A stretch of 64,000 bases of DNA from Haloferula sp. BvORR071 (GCF_000739615.1 NZ_BATP01000004.1:1-64000); one strand, 5' to 3'. Shown: positions 8,772-17,917, counted from the stretch's first letter. The notes: a model not told the origin generated them from the sequence alone. Numbers and translations: made by a program.

Positions 8772-9542
8772 TCACTTCCCAAGCCGCGCCGCAAAGCGCG
8801 TCGAAAGTCCCTTTTCTCCAGCCAGAATTCCAGAAAGGCGCTCCGGCTTGCGGCCATGGGCAATGTGCACGGTGATTCCGGAATCCACCGAGTTCTTCAC
8901 CGCCTGAAGCTTGGAGGCCATCCCGCCGATCGAGAAGCGGCCACGCTCGTCCTTCGCAAAGCCGAGCACCGCATCCACGTCGGGCACTTCTTGGACCAGC
9001 TCGCCGCTGCCCGGTGCCAGCAGACCGTCCACCGAGGTCAGCAGCACCAAGGTTTTGGCACCCAGCAGGATTGCCACTTGGGAAGAGAGCATGTCATTGT
9101 CCCCCACCCGCAGTTCCTCCACCGCCACGGAATCGTTCTCATTGATGATCGGCACGATCCGTGGCGAGGCCAGCAGGCGCTGCAGTGTATTGGAAACGTT
9201 CTGGCGCCGCTCCGGCGTCTGCAGGTCAGAGGCCGTCAGGAGCACCTGCGCCACCGCCAGATCGAAGTTCCGGAACAGATTCTCGTAGGTGTGCATCAGC
9301 CGCGCTTGGCCCACTGCGGCACAGGCCTGACGGGTGGTCAGGTCATTCGGATACCCGTCCAGATTGAAGGCAGAGACGCCCGCTCCCACCGCTCCGGAGC
9401 TCACCAGCAGGCAGCGGTGGCCGTTCTCCACGAGCCCGGCAATGGCGGTGACGAGACGGACCAGCGAGGCTCCGTCGAGGGTGCCGTCACTGGCACGGGT
9501 GAGCACTCCAGTACCGGCCTTGATGATAGTCAGGGATTCCAT
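8772..9542 (-). CDS. proB: Glutamate 5-kinase, short form without PUA domain
   Basis: 256 residues from ATG 9542 (MESLTIIKAGTGVL). It phosphorylates glutamate, the first step of proline synthesis. The amino-acid kinase fold is seen in LLVSSGAVGAG, INENDSVAVEELRVGDNDMLSSQVA and the C-terminal GGMASKLQAVKNSVDSGI. The protein ends after the kinase domain, about 110 residues shorter than the E. coli enzyme, which carries a C-terminal PUA domain. Kinase-only forms are known, so this need not be a truncation. The frame continues upstream to 9623, but that part (MAGPFWCHALRW...) looks like intergenic translation. It lies directly upstream of proA. Confidence 0.9.
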   Translation of the reverse strand: MESLTIIKAGTGVLTRASDGTLDGASLVRLVTAIAGLVENGHRCLLVSSGAVGAGVSAFNLDGYPNDLTTRQACAAVGQARLMHTYENLFRNFDLAVAQVLLTASDLQTPERRQNVSNTLQRLLASPRIVPIINENDSVAVEELRVGDNDMLSSQVAILLGAKTLVLLTSVDGLLAPGSGELVQEVPDVDAVLGFAKDERGRFSIGGMASKLQAVKNSVDSGITVHIAHGRKPERLSGILAGEKGLSTRFAARLGK

Positions 9543-9632
9543 GGCGGGAAAAGCGGGCGCGGCTATGGCCCCAAAGCTCGCGGGATGCCATCGCAAAGCG
9601 TGGCACCAAAAAGGTCCGGCCACAGGTACTCC

Positions 9633-10118
9633 TCACTCGCCCTTCTTTTCGGAAGCAGGCTTCGCCGCTTTCTTGTTGGCGGTGATCGCCTGCTGCTCCC
9701 TCTGGATCGCCTTGTAGAGCTTGGTCACCTGATCCCACTGGATATCGATCTGATCGCCCACATCAGTCCCGAACTGGAAGGAGACCGAGCCCTGACTGAG
9801 GAAGAGCGTAAGGTCCGATCCCCACGGCACGCGGACGTTGCCATATTCGATATTCCAGTCGCCGGCCTTGCTCATCTGGCAAAGCAACTTGCCCAGCTCG
9901 GTAATGTCCTGATCGAGGATCTTCTCCTCCCGCTTGGTTCCGCCTGGATCAGGGCTCCAACGGAGGGCCACCTTTTGCTCCGCGGGCCCTTCACCCGAGC
10001 GGACCACACACATGTATCCATTGCCACCGGTCCAGCGCTCCTGCTCGGCCGCAGCCACCAGCGGAAACAAAAGGAAGAGAACAGCCAGCAGTTTGGAGAA
10101 TCCTCGGATCACGAGCAA
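9633..10118 (-). CDS. Hypothetical secreted protein (161 aa)
   Basis: Family not recognised. The N-terminus is a clear signal peptide (FSKLLAVLFLLFPLVAAAEQ), so the product is exported. The mature part is about 135 residues, mixed hydrophilic, with a lysine-rich C-terminus (ITANKKAAKPASEKKGE). The start is uncertain: TTG at 10118 or GTG at 10112, with no ATG available. It is upstream of proB on the same strand with a 90 bp gap, so it may be in the same transcript, but nothing links it to proline synthesis. Confidence 0.65.
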   Translation of the reverse strand: MLVIRGFSKLLAVLFLLFPLVAAAEQERWTGGNGYMCVVRSGEGPAEQKVALRWSPDPGGTKREEKILDQDITELGKLLCQMSKAGDWNIEYGNVRVPWGSDLTLFLSQGSVSFQFGTDVGDQIDIQWDQVTKLYKAIQREQQAITANKKAAKPASEKKGE

Positions 10119-10262
10119 AGACTCGCAGGACTGACCGTCAGGTAGAATCCGGAAATCGAAGGCTTGGCTTCAGCGCTTTCGCAAGGACTCGACGATATCC
10201 CCGGCAGGAAGCGGAAACGCGGGTCTTGCCCTAAGTCCGGATGCTGCTTACAGCCCCCGCCC

Positions 10263-10673
10263 ATGAACGCGTTTCCGCCGCCCGGTGATAAGAAGCAGCT
10301 CGAAGAGGGTCTCGTTTTCACTCCCAAGTTCGACGCGGACGGCTTGGTCCCGGCGATGGCGATCGACGCGACGACGAAGGAGCCGCTGATGCTGGCTTAC
10401 ATGAATGCCGAGTCTCTCAAGCTCACCTTGGAGCTTGGCGAGGCGGTCTATTGGTCCCGTAGCCGCAAGGAGTTGTGGCACAAGGGCAAGACTTCCGGAC
10501 AGGTCCAGAAGGTGGTGGAGATCCGCACCGATTGCGACCAGGACGCGCTGGTGGTATACGTCGAGCAGATGGGCGGCGGCTGCTGCCACACCGGCCGGAA
10601 CGACTGTTTCTACCGCAAGGTCGCAGGCCGCACGCCGGAAGGAGGAGCGCTTTTGGCCTTCAAGGAGGCATAA
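10263..10673 (+). CDS. hisI: Phosphoribosyl-AMP cyclohydrolase
   Basis: 136 residues from ATG 10263. It opens the purine ring of phosphoribosyl-AMP, the third step of histidine synthesis, and is a cytoplasmic Zn and Mg enzyme. Diagnostic motifs are [41 protein letters not shown] with the metal-binding Asp/Cys cluster, and [15 protein letters not shown]. There is no HisE pyrophosphohydrolase domain fused to it. The longer frame from 10164 is rejected because the added residues are not conserved in type. It lies 137 bp upstream of rplS on the same strand, with a promoter-like element between. Confidence 0.92.
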   Translation: MNAFPPPGDKKQLEEGLVFTPKFDADGLVPAMAIDATTKEPLMLAYMNAESLKLTLELGEAVYWSRSRKELWHKGKTSGQVQKVVEIRTDCDQDALVVYVEQMGGGCCHTGRNDCFYRKVAGRTPEGGALLAFKEA

Positions 10674-10688
10674 GCGTTGTCGGGAGAG

Positions 10689-10760
10689 CTTGAATTTCCT
10701 CGAAATTCTGTGAATTTCGCGGTTGCAATCGGAAGATCGTTCCCCTAGTTCTCCCGCCCC
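10689..10760 (+). promoter_or_regulatory. Promoter-like region upstream of rplS with three 10-bp-phased GAATTTC/GAAATTC boxes
   Basis: Three 7-mers, GAATTTC, GAAATTC and GAATTTC, sit exactly 10 bp apart, the middle one being the reverse complement of the others. They are followed by a TTGCAA and, 16 bp on, CTAGTT, which could be -35 and -10 type elements. A similar arrangement is seen upstream of the EF-G gene at 43231-43290. The role as a growth-related promoter or UP-type element is inferred. Confidence 0.4.
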
Positions 10761-10810
10761 TCGCGCCGCCGGGCGCGAATTATTCACTTTCCCGAAGCAA
10801 GGAGGACGCC

Positions 10811-11161
10811 ATGGACATCATCAAGAAGATCGAGCAAGAGCAACTGAAGGCCGACGTCGCGGATTTCCGCGTTGGCGATTCCGTGAAGGTCCACACCCGG
10901 GTGGTGGAAGGTGGCAAGGAGCGCGTCCAGATCTTCGCTGGCATCGTGATCGCCCGCCGTGGCACCAGCGTGAATGCCTCCTTCACCGTGCGGAAGATTT
11001 CCTACGGCGAAGGCGTGGAGCGCGTGTTCCCGCTGCACACCCCGCGTATCTCCAAGATCGAAGTGGTCAGCAAGGGCAAGGTCCGCCGCGCCAAGCTGCA
11101 CTACTTGCGCCAGCGCGTCGGCAAGAAGGCCATGCAGGTCAAGGCTGCTGAAGCCAAGTAA
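10811..11161 (+). CDS. rplS: 50S ribosomal protein L19
   Basis: 116 residues, the normal length for bL19, a protein at the interface of the two ribosomal subunits. The sequence shows the usual features: an N-terminal helix ([19 protein letters not shown]), the SH3-like core with [30 protein letters not shown], and [26 protein letters not shown] strong Shine-Dalgarno AAGGAGG precedes the ATG by 6 bases, one of the few in the window and in keeping with high expression. Unlike many bacteria, trmD and rpsP are not adjacent. A clear terminator follows. Confidence 0.97.
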   Translation: MDIIKKIEQEQLKADVADFRVGDSVKVHTRVVEGGKERVQIFAGIVIARRGTSVNASFTVRKISYGEGVERVFPLHTPRISKIEVVSKGKVRRAKLHYLRQRVGKKAMQVKAAEAK

Positions 11162-11186
11162 GCCACTTCCGGCTAGTTCCAATTTC

Positions 11187-11224
11187 AAAAACGCGCCGCG
11201 GCCACCAGCCCGGCGCGTTTTTCG
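11187..11224 (+). terminator. Rho-independent terminator after rplS
   Basis: The inverted repeat AAAAACGCGCCG (11187-11198) and CGGCGCGTTTTT (11211-11222) forms a 12-bp stem with a 12-base loop and a T run, 26 bp after the rplS stop codon. Confidence 0.85.
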
Positions 11225-11270
11225 TGCCTGCCACTGGATTGAATTCTTGGCGGCTGCTGACAGATAACGG

Positions 11271-12209
11271 ATGCTCTGGCGCGTGAAGCGGGTTCCGATT
11301 CCGGTGGTCATAGTCTTGAGCCTGGCGGCGATCGGGATTCCTTGGGTGCAAGGCACCAAGGACATGGACTTCATGACCCCGCCGAATGAGGCGACCTTGG
11401 CCCATATCCGCTCCAAGACCGAGCTGCTCCACCGCGAGAAATCGCGCCTGTTCTCGATCCGCCCGGAGCCGAAGGACACCGCACTGATCGAAGGCCCGAT
11501 CCGCGCCGCGCCGGCGATTGATCCCGGTGACCCGAAATCCCCGGCCCTTCTGAATGAATACGCCGCGCACGCGGCGGAGGGGGCCGGAGCCTTCATCACC
11601 CTAGCAGTTCACTTGGAAGAGCAGGGCGCGAATGCCCGAGCCCTCTTGGCATGGGAGCGGGTCCTTGATTCCTGCCCGGAAGCCAGCGAGGACCAGCGGA
11701 AGACAGCACTCGCGGGTGTCCAACGTCTCCGTCCAATGGTCGCCCAGTGGAACATCGAGCCCTCGGCCGCGAAGCAAGTGGTGCTGGAAGCCACCCTGCC
11801 CGCAAATATCCAAGCCGACGCCCTGGAAGAGGTCGTGACCAAGTGCGCCAATGAATTGAGCCGCTACTCCTCAGGTCTGCTGCACTTCGAACCACGGGTG
11901 GAGCGCCCCGAGCGGAAAGGCACGCCAGCGGCGGTCCTGTCCCTCCAGCTTATTGACGAAAGCGTCGGCGCGGCGTCCACAGGTTTGCTTGATTTCCCGA
12001 TACCCTCGGATCCTGACCAACTGAAGCGGGAGATCCTCGCCGCCTGCTACCGGCTGGTGGCCTCGCAGTTGGTTGCGGTTTACGACCAGTATACCGCCTT
12101 GGCCCCGCTGGCCGAAACGGACAATCCCACTCAAGCACTCGAAACACGCATCACGCGGCTGTGCTGGGACGAGTTCGGAAAATCGCTGATGCCGCGAAAT
12201 TCCCGCTAA
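11271..12209 (+). CDS. Hypothetical membrane-anchored protein (312 aa)
   Basis: Family not recognised. One N-terminal hydrophobic segment (PIPVVIVLSLAAIGIPWV, about residues 9-26) should act as a signal anchor, placing the rest outside the cytoplasm. The middle part (ALLNEYAAHAAEGAGAFITLAVHLEEQGANARAL) looks like a TPR-like helical pair. A C-terminal region with LPANIQADALEEVVTKCANELSRYSSG could be a mixed alpha/beta domain. It follows the rplS terminator and precedes the YdjY-type gene by 43 bp on the same strand, so it may begin the 11.3-14.2 kb transcript. Confidence 0.65.
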   Translation: MLWRVKRVPIPVVIVLSLAAIGIPWVQGTKDMDFMTPPNEATLAHIRSKTELLHREKSRLFSIRPEPKDTALIEGPIRAAPAIDPGDPKSPALLNEYAAHAAEGAGAFITLAVHLEEQGANARALLAWERVLDSCPEASEDQRKTALAGVQRLRPMVAQWNIEPSAAKQVVLEATLPANIQADALEEVVTKCANELSRYSSGLLHFEPRVERPERKGTPAAVLSLQLIDESVGAASTGLLDFPIPSDPDQLKREILAACYRLVASQLVAVYDQYTALAPLAETDNPTQALETRITRLCWDEFGKSLMPRNSR

Positions 12210-12252
12210 GAGAACGCTGGACCTAGCCGTTTCCCGGGAGAAGTTTGACCGC

Positions 12253-13029
12253 ATGTCACGCGGAATCCTCCTACTCTTGGCCCTCACCAGTACCGGTCTG
12301 CTGTCTGCGGAACCCGGCGAAAAAGACCGTGCCCCGGTCGAACCCAAGACCCTCCCCGCCCCGGAGCAGAAGGTCACGGAGACCCAGCCGGCGGCAAAGG
12401 AACTCGACGGCGACCGCCTCCAGGTCGGCGAAGTCATCTTCAATCGCAAAACCCGCGAAATCCGCTTTCCCGCCGCCGTCAACATGACCGATGGCGAGAT
12501 CCTGGAGTTCGCCATCGTCCACTCCACAGGCAAGGTCCACGAGTCGTTGCTGATCACCGAAGTGCCGGCAATCGAGCTGAATGTCGCCTTCAAGCTCCTG
12601 CGCTACCCCGAGTCGCCCGAATTCTACGCCGAGCGCGAAGCCGACGGCACCCCCTCGAACCGCTTCCCGGAAGTGAAGCAGGAGACCAAGGAAGGCTCCC
12701 GCATCGACATCGGCGTGGAATGGAAGGAGGGCGACAAGACCCGCACCGCCAAGATCAACGAGTGGATCGCCCACGGTACCACCGGCGAGTCGATGCCCGC
12801 CGATCCTTGGGTCTATGGCGGCTCGATGATCTACAAGGGCAACTACCTCGCCCAAGCCACCGGCGATACCGCCGCCATCTACCTCAGCAATTCCGCGCTG
12901 ATCAATTACTCCGGGAAGGACAACAACTCCGACGAGGTGTGGTTCCCTTTCCCCAAGCGCGTGCCGCCGGAGGGAACCAAAGTCACCGTCATCATTACGC
13001 CCCACAAGAAAACCGCTGAAAAGCCATGA
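12253..13029 (+). CDS. YdjY-domain secreted protein
   Basis: 258 residues with a signal peptide (MSRGILLLLALTSTGLLSA). Residues about 55-120 show VGEVIFNRKTREIRFPAAVNM, EILEFAIVHSTGKVHESLL and AIELNVAFKLL, which match the YdjY domain, a small exported domain of unknown function common in Planctomycetes and Verrucomicrobia. The stop codon overlaps the next start (ATGA at 13026-13029), so the two products are translationally coupled and probably work together. Function unknown. Confidence 0.75.
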   Translation: MSRGILLLLALTSTGLLSAEPGEKDRAPVEPKTLPAPEQKVTETQPAAKELDGDRLQVGEVIFNRKTREIRFPAAVNMTDGEILEFAIVHSTGKVHESLLITEVPAIELNVAFKLLRYPESPEFYAEREADGTPSNRFPEVKQETKEGSRIDIGVEWKEGDKTRTAKINEWIAHGTTGESMPADPWVYGGSMIYKGNYLAQATGDTAAIYLSNSALINYSGKDNNSDEVWFPFPKRVPPEGTKVTVIITPHKKTAEKP

Positions 13030-14180
13030 AGTCCGCCATCAGCCTCGCATTTGCAGCCACCCTGGCCGTCTCCCAGGGACAGGCTACCAAGAACCCCTAC
13101 CTCTCACTACAGGTCGAGATCAAGGAAGCCATCGCTCGTGGCAACGCCTACCTCGCCAAGCAACAGAAGGATGGCGGTTACTGGGGTGACAACGAAGAGC
13201 TCCCCGCCTTCACCGCGCTGGCCTTGAACGCCGCCGTGCGCGACCCCGCCGTGGACCGCAAGAAGGACTTGCCACCGCACATTTCCAAGGGCTTCGAGTG
13301 GCTGCTCAAGCAGCAGAAGGAAGATGGCGGCATCTACAACAAGGGCTTGGGTGTCTACAACACCGCCACCGCAGTCACCGCCTTGACCGCCGCCGAGCAG
13401 GCAGCCTACACGCCCGCGATTGTGAAGGGCCGCGGCTATCTGGTCGGCCAGCAGTGGGACATCGGCCAGAAGAAGGAGACCGACAACAAGAACGACGGCG
13501 GCATCGGCTACGGCTCGAAGAACGACCGCTCCGACATGTCAAACACCTACCTCGCGATTGAGGCCATCGCGCTGTCGGAAAAGGTCGTCGAAGACGGTCA
13601 GGGCGACCAGCCGAAGCTCGATTGGAAGGCTGCGATCACCTTCCTCTCGCGCTGCCAGAACCTGAAGGCGACCAACGACCAGGACTACGCCTCGGACGAT
13701 GAGCAGAACAAGGGCGGCTTCCTCTACGGCCCCGGCGAAAGCAAGGCCGAGCCGACCCAACTTCCCGACGGCAAGACCGCGCTGCGTTCCTACGGCTCGA
13801 TCTCCTATGCCGGTCTGCTCTCGCTGATCTACGCAAAGCTGACTCCGGACGATCCCCGCGTGAAGGCGGTTAAAGAGTGGCTCGGCAAGAACTACACGGT
13901 TTCCGAGAACCCGGCCATGGGCAGCCAAGGCCTCTTCTACTACTATCAGACCATGTCCAAGGCGCTCTCCGCCGGTGGCATCAACAAGCTGCAACTGGCA
14001 GACGGCAAGGAAGCCGATTGGCGCAAGGACCTGGCTGGCGCGATCCTGAGCAAGCAGAAGGCCGACGGCTCCTGGATCAACGAGAACGCCCGCTGGATGG
14101 AAGGCAACCCGGTGCTCACCACCGCCTACACCGTGGCCTCGCTCGAGCAGATCTACTACTCGATCCCGGACGCGCCCTGA
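13026..14180 (+). CDS. Secreted squalene-cyclase/prenyltransferase-repeat protein
   Basis: 384 residues with a signal peptide (AISLAFAATLAVSQGQA). It contains repeated alpha-alpha barrel units of the terpenoid cyclase superfamily: LAKQQKDGGYWGDNEELPAFTALAL, LLKQQKEDGGIYNKGLGVYNTATAVTAL, GGFLYGP...LRSYGSISYAGLLSLIYA and LSKQKADGSWINEN. There is no DxDD cyclase motif, so it is unlikely to be a true squalene cyclase; exported members of this group are of unknown function. It overlaps the YdjY-domain gene by 4 bp and is followed by a terminator. Confidence 0.8.
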   Translation: MKSAISLAFAATLAVSQGQATKNPYLSLQVEIKEAIARGNAYLAKQQKDGGYWGDNEELPAFTALALNAAVRDPAVDRKKDLPPHISKGFEWLLKQQKEDGGIYNKGLGVYNTATAVTALTAAEQAAYTPAIVKGRGYLVGQQWDIGQKKETDNKNDGGIGYGSKNDRSDMSNTYLAIEAIALSEKVVEDGQGDQPKLDWKAAITFLSRCQNLKATNDQDYASDDEQNKGGFLYGPGESKAEPTQLPDGKTALRSYGSISYAGLLSLIYAKLTPDDPRVKAVKEWLGKNYTVSENPAMGSQGLFYYYQTMSKALSAGGINKLQLADGKEADWRKDLAGAILSKQKADGSWINENARWMEGNPVLTTAYTVASLEQIYYSIPDAP

Positions 14181-14207
14181 TCGGGACGCAACACCGAGAC
14201 TGATTTC

Positions 14208-14241
14208 AAAAGAGGGGCGGATTGAAAGGTCCGCCCCTTTT
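14208..14241 (+). terminator. Rho-independent terminator
   Basis: GGGGCGGA and TCCGCCCC form an 8-bp stem with an 8-base loop. The flanking AAAAGA and TTTT tracts extend it. It lies about 30 bp after the cyclase-repeat gene. Confidence 0.8.
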
Positions 14242-14283
14242 GCTTTCCGGAGGAAGCAGCGATCCTTCTTCCCAGGAAAGCCG

Positions 14284-14709
14284 ATGCTGACTAGACCTCA
14301 CCAAGGAATGAGCCCCGACTTCGACGCCGGAGACCTTGCCCAAGGAGCGGGCGAGGTGGCACAGCATTTCGTGCCTAGCAAGATCCTGAGATACCTGCTG
14401 CTCCTGCCGGCATTGGCAGGAGCCGGGATTTGCGAGTTGATCTCTTCAGTTGCGACGAAGGGACTGCCGAAGTGGGACGAGGCCGGGTTCGCGCTCGGTG
14501 TCCTCCTGCTCAATATCCTGTGGGTGATTCCGCCGCTGGTCGTGCGTCGCAGGGCCCTTGCCCAATGGCAACCGGGACAGCAGCGTAGCAGTCTCCAAGC
14601 GACTTTCCTGAGCTTCTCCTTTGGTGCCGGGATGCTGCTGTGGATCGCCGCTTACCTCATCGGCATCGCATTTGTTCTCTGCTATCCCCTGATCTATCCT
14701 TACTTGTAG
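14284..14709 (+). CDS. Hypothetical integral membrane protein (141 aa)
   Basis: Family not recognised. A cytoplasmic N-terminus of about 30 residues is followed by three hydrophobic segments: LLLLPALAGAGICELISSV, FALGVLLLNILWVIPPLVV and the C-terminal GMLLWIAAYLIGIAFVLCY. A good Shine-Dalgarno (AGGAAAG) precedes the ATG by 4 bases. Its 3' end overlaps the convergent chloride-channel gene by 10 bp. It could be a small channel accessory protein, but nothing proves it. Confidence 0.6.
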   Translation: MLTRPHQGMSPDFDAGDLAQGAGEVAQHFVPSKILRYLLLLPALAGAGICELISSVATKGLPKWDEAGFALGVLLLNILWVIPPLVVRRRALAQWQPGQQRSSLQATFLSFSFGAGMLLWIAAYLIGIAFVLCYPLIYPYL

Positions 14710-15962
14710 GGCTTGCGGAGCAGCATGCGCTGCGAGCGGTAGATGCCCGCGTGCCCACTGCCGAGGAACGCGAGGAAGCAGGCCAAGCCGAGCGGCAGAC
14801 CGTAGCGGATGCCGAAGAGTTCCATACCCATGATCAGGCAGGCGACGGGGGTATTGGCGGCACCTGCAAAGACCGCGACAAAGCCGAGCGCGGCGAAGAG
14901 TCCCGGCGGAGCTCCCATGACTCCAGCCAAGGCATTGCCAAGGGCGGCACCGATGAAGAACAGCGGTGTGACTTCTCCGCCCTTGAAGCCGGAACTCACG
15001 GTCGCGGCGGTGAAGACGAACTTCCAGAACCATGCCCACGGATGGATCTCGGGGCTGTCAAAAAGGGACACCAGAGTGACCGCATGGGGATCCGGGGACC
15101 AAACGCCGAGGCCCAGGAAATCGGCGCGGCCGATGGCGTGATAGAGTCCGATCACGAGCAAGCCACCCACCGCGGGTCGTAGCCAGGCCGGGCGAATCCG
15201 TGCCGATAAGGTCCGATTCAGGCCGTGACAGGCTTGGGAAAAGGCCCGGGCGACCAGCCCGAATGCCAGTCCGGCCACCGCCACCTTCCCCAACAGTAGG
15301 GGGGTGAACGCCAGGGCATCGGGAGTCCCCACCACCTCTTGGATATGGTAGTGGGTGTGCCCGGCACCCCAGGCGCGGCAGACCCAATCCCCGCCATAGG
15401 AAGCGCAGAGGCAGAGCGGCAGAGCTGCCAGCTTGGGACGGCCGACGACCGCGACTTCCACCGCAAAGATCGCCCCCGCCAAGGGAGTCCCGAAGACCGC
15501 GCCGAAACCCGCGGCGATCCCCGCAATGAGCAGGGCGGACAGCTGCTTGGCGTCCAACTGGAAATGTCGGCTCATCGCACTCGCGATACTGCCGCCCATC
15601 TGGACCGCAGTCCCCTCGCGACCTGCCGAGCCGCCGCAGAGATGGGTGGCAAGGGTCCCTAGCAGGACAAGCGGAGCCATCCGACGCGGGACGCCGCCAC
15701 CGGGATCGTGGATGCGGTCGAGGATCAGATTGTTGCCTCCGTCCGAGGTTCCGCCATGGCGCTGGTAGAGCCATGCGACCGCCATGCCAGACAAGGGCAG
15801 CAGGTAGAGCAGCCAGAAATGATCGAAGCGAATGCGGGTGACAGCGTCCAAGCTCCACAGGAAGAAGGCGCAGGCAGTGCCGGTGGCCGCCGCGATCAGC
15901 AATACCAAGGCCCAGGGCTTCAGCACTGAGGCCGCGGTTTTTGCCTGTGGTTCGTCTGGCAT
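14700..15962 (-). CDS. ClC-family voltage-gated chloride channel or chloride/proton antiporter
   Basis: About 420 residues from ATG 15962, with some 10-12 hydrophobic segments. It has the ClC signatures: HDPGGGVPRRM in place of the GSGIP selectivity loop, GGSAGREGTAVQMG with the gating glutamate, and GFGAVFGTPLAGAIFAVEV. It lies in the inner membrane and moves chloride, possibly coupled to protons. There are no CBS domains. ATG 15962 (MPDEPQAKT) is preferred over 15992 because the extra ten residues look non-coding. It converges on a small membrane protein gene. Confidence 0.85.
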   Translation of the reverse strand: MPDEPQAKTAASVLKPWALVLLIAAATGTACAFFLWSLDAVTRIRFDHFWLLYLLPLSGMAVAWLYQRHGGTSDGGNNLILDRIHDPGGGVPRRMAPLVLLGTLATHLCGGSAGREGTAVQMGGSIASAMSRHFQLDAKQLSALLIAGIAAGFGAVFGTPLAGAIFAVEVAVVGRPKLAALPLCLCASYGGDWVCRAWGAGHTHYHIQEVVGTPDALAFTPLLLGKVAVAGLAFGLVARAFSQACHGLNRTLSARIRPAWLRPAVGGLLVIGLYHAIGRADFLGLGVWSPDPHAVTLVSLFDSPEIHPWAWFWKFVFTAATVSSGFKGGEVTPLFFIGAALGNALAGVMGAPPGLFAALGFVAVFAGAANTPVACLIMGMELFGIRYGLPLGLACFLAFLGSGHAGIYRSQRMLLRKPYK

Positions 15963-16258
15963 CGTTGGTCCCGGGACAGAGGCAATAGGCACGGGGACAG
16001 CGCGTCAAGGAAGGCTACGGGGTGCCAATCGGGCAACATGCAATTCAACTTCATGCACATGTTAGATCAAAGTCTTGCTTCTATTATCTCGGCTTGACGA
16101 AGCAGGCGACAGGCTGCCCATGATTCCGCCGTAGCAAGGGCCATAGCCGTCCGCATCGCTTCCCTCCCCACCCCCCTTCCCCGAAAATTGGAATGGTCGG
16201 ATGGTGTCGTCGCGAAGCAGCCGCCCCGGTCCGCCGGAAGGAGTCCAGCCCGCCGTCC

Positions 16259-16759
16259 ATGTCCAGCAGCATTGCCACCTTCTACCTGCTCCGGGAGAGT
16301 GCCCGGGGTGAATTCGCCGAGGCCAAGCGCACGGAGAAGAAGATCACTTACAAGCACGGTCTGTTCCGGACGAAGGAGATCGTGACCGGGGAGCGCTTCC
16401 TATGGGAGTATCTGGATGAAGCGGCGGAGGAGCGGATCGAGTTCCCCCACTCCGGCTTCGTGCTGATCGACTATCTGTTCACTTTCCTGGAGGGTGCGGA
16501 GCGTATCCAAACGGAATTCGCGGCCGCGGCAATCGATGCGAATTACTACTCGATCCCTGGTGAGATGGCGGAGCGTGTGGCGCGCTTCCTGGAAGACAAT
16601 CCGCCGGACGACAAGGCGCTGGAGAGCTTCGCGGACCAGCACGGGGCACAGTCACCGCGGCAGCATGCGAAGCTGCTGAAGGACACGCACGAGACGCTGA
16701 GATCTTGGTTCAGGCGCGTAAATGGGGACAAGTTCGGGGTACTGCAGTTGACGTTTTGA
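16259..16759 (+). CDS. Hypothetical cytoplasmic protein (166 aa)
   Basis: I do not recognise the family. The start is set at ATG 16259 with GAAGGAG 13 bases upstream. The protein is soluble and acidic. A beta-rich N-terminal part (ATFYLLRESARGEFAEAK) precedes a helical C-terminal part (EMAERVARFLEDNPPDDKALESFADQHG). It is isolated between the divergent ClC gene and the convergent GH5 gene. The frame runs on upstream to 16193, but that stretch is not convincing. Confidence 0.6.
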   Translation: MSSSIATFYLLRESARGEFAEAKRTEKKITYKHGLFRTKEIVTGERFLWEYLDEAAEERIEFPHSGFVLIDYLFTFLEGAERIQTEFAAAAIDANYYSIPGEMAERVARFLEDNPPDDKALESFADQHGAQSPRQHAKLLKDTHETLRSWFRRVNGDKFGVLQLTF

Positions 16760-16831
16760 AGGCGAGGCAGAGTTGTTAGACGACCCCCGACTGTCCTGGC
16801 AGATCTGAAGACCCGCGTCCCCCGGCAAGCC

Positions 16832-17917
16832 TTAGAACTTGGGCGCCTTGGATCGGAAGTGCTTCAACCAATCGGCGATGAGGGTGCCCTTGATGCCACC
16901 CGCCGCTTCGCTTTCCGCGATGGTCTTGCCCCAGTAGAAGCTGAGCCAGCCATCGCAGTGCGGGCGGGAGGCTTCGATGAACGCTTCGGTTTCGGGGATG
17001 CTGGCGTGAAGGGGAAAGATCTCTTCGATAACCAAGGGCTTGCCGATGTCGTAAACCTTGAGAGCTTCGAGAGTGGCGTCCCGTTCACCGGACTTAGGAT
17101 AGAAATGAACGCTGACGAAGTCGAGGGGGCCGTGGACCTGGGGTGCATAGAAGATCGGCTTGGCACCTTTGAAGAATTGGGCCCAAGGGATCACACCGAC
17201 GGTGAGCAGATGGCGCTGGTCGACCTCGCGGATGGCGGCGCTGAGCTTGGCAACCCACTGACGGGCGACTTCCTCACGACCACGACCAGCGAGGTCGAGG
17301 GTGATGCGCTGGACGTAGGACTTGCCATCGAGTTCGCCGCCGAGCCACTCGCTCTCCTTGGCCTCCCCGCCCGGGAGGATGGGCTCGTTCATGAGATCGT
17401 AGCAGAAGACTGCGGGAGACTCCTTCGCGACCTTGGCAATGGCTTGCCAGAAGCGCGCCTGCACTTCCCAGCGGGCAGATTCTGTTAGAGAGTCGTACCA
17501 AGCGGGGACCTCGTGCTTGAGGTAGCAGCCGAGGCCGGTGAGATCGAGGTAGAGGCCGTTTTCCTCCGCGAGCTGGAGCAGCTTCTCAAGGCGCTGGAGG
17601 TTGGCGGCATTGGGGGTCTCGGGGCCAGCCATGAACTTCGGGAGTTGCAGGTGGATGCGGACGAGGTTGGCACCGAGTTCTTTCATCTCGGCGAAGTCGG
17701 CTGCGACGGTATCCCAGTCTTTGTCCCGGTAGTCTTCGAGCAAGCGGCCGGAATCGTCGCGGTCGTAGTTGAAGCCCCAAGCGATGAAGCGTTGTTGGGA
17801 CTTCTCTCTAACAAAGTCTTTGCCCTCCTTGGAGACTTGGATCCATTCCATGGGATCAGCAGCGGCGATGTGGAGCAGGCCCATCGCGATCGCCCAGAGC
17901 CCAAGCCATGATCTCAT
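16832..17917 (-). CDS. Secreted glycoside hydrolase family 5 (cellulase/mannanase-like)
   Basis: 361 residues from ATG 17917, with a signal peptide (SWLGLWAIAMGLLHIAAA). The TIM-barrel family 5 features are visible: IAWGFNYD, GANLVRIHLQLPKFM, the acid/base glutamate 178 in YDLMNEPILPG, and the nucleophile at 298 or 299 in PLVIEEIFPLHAS; DFVSVHFYPK gives the conserved histidine-tyrosine region. It should cut beta-1,4 mannan or glucan outside the cytoplasm; the exact substrate is not predictable. The frame stays open to 18325, but that part covers a repeat-like non-coding region. It has no obvious operon partner. Confidence 0.82.
   Translation of the reverse strand: MRSWLGLWAIAMGLLHIAAADPMEWIQVSKEGKDFVREKSQQRFIAWGFNYDRDDSGRLLEDYRDKDWDTVAADFAEMKELGANLVRIHLQLPKFMAGPETPNAANLQRLEKLLQLAEENGLYLDLTGLGCYLKHEVPAWYDSLTESARWEVQARFWQAIAKVAKESPAVFCYDLMNEPILPGGEAKESEWLGGELDGKSYVQRITLDLAGRGREEVARQWVAKLSAAIREVDQRHLLTVGVIPWAQFFKGAKPIFYAPQVHGPLDFVSVHFYPKSGERDATLEALKVYDIGKPLVIEEIFPLHASIPETEAFIEASRPHCDGWLSFYWGKTIAESEAAGGIKGTLIADWLKHFRSKAPKF

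Noticed and set aside
8274-10145. 623-aa plus-strand ORF spanning proA, proB and the secreted protein gene
   Set aside because: It crosses three real minus-strand genes and contains no family motif.
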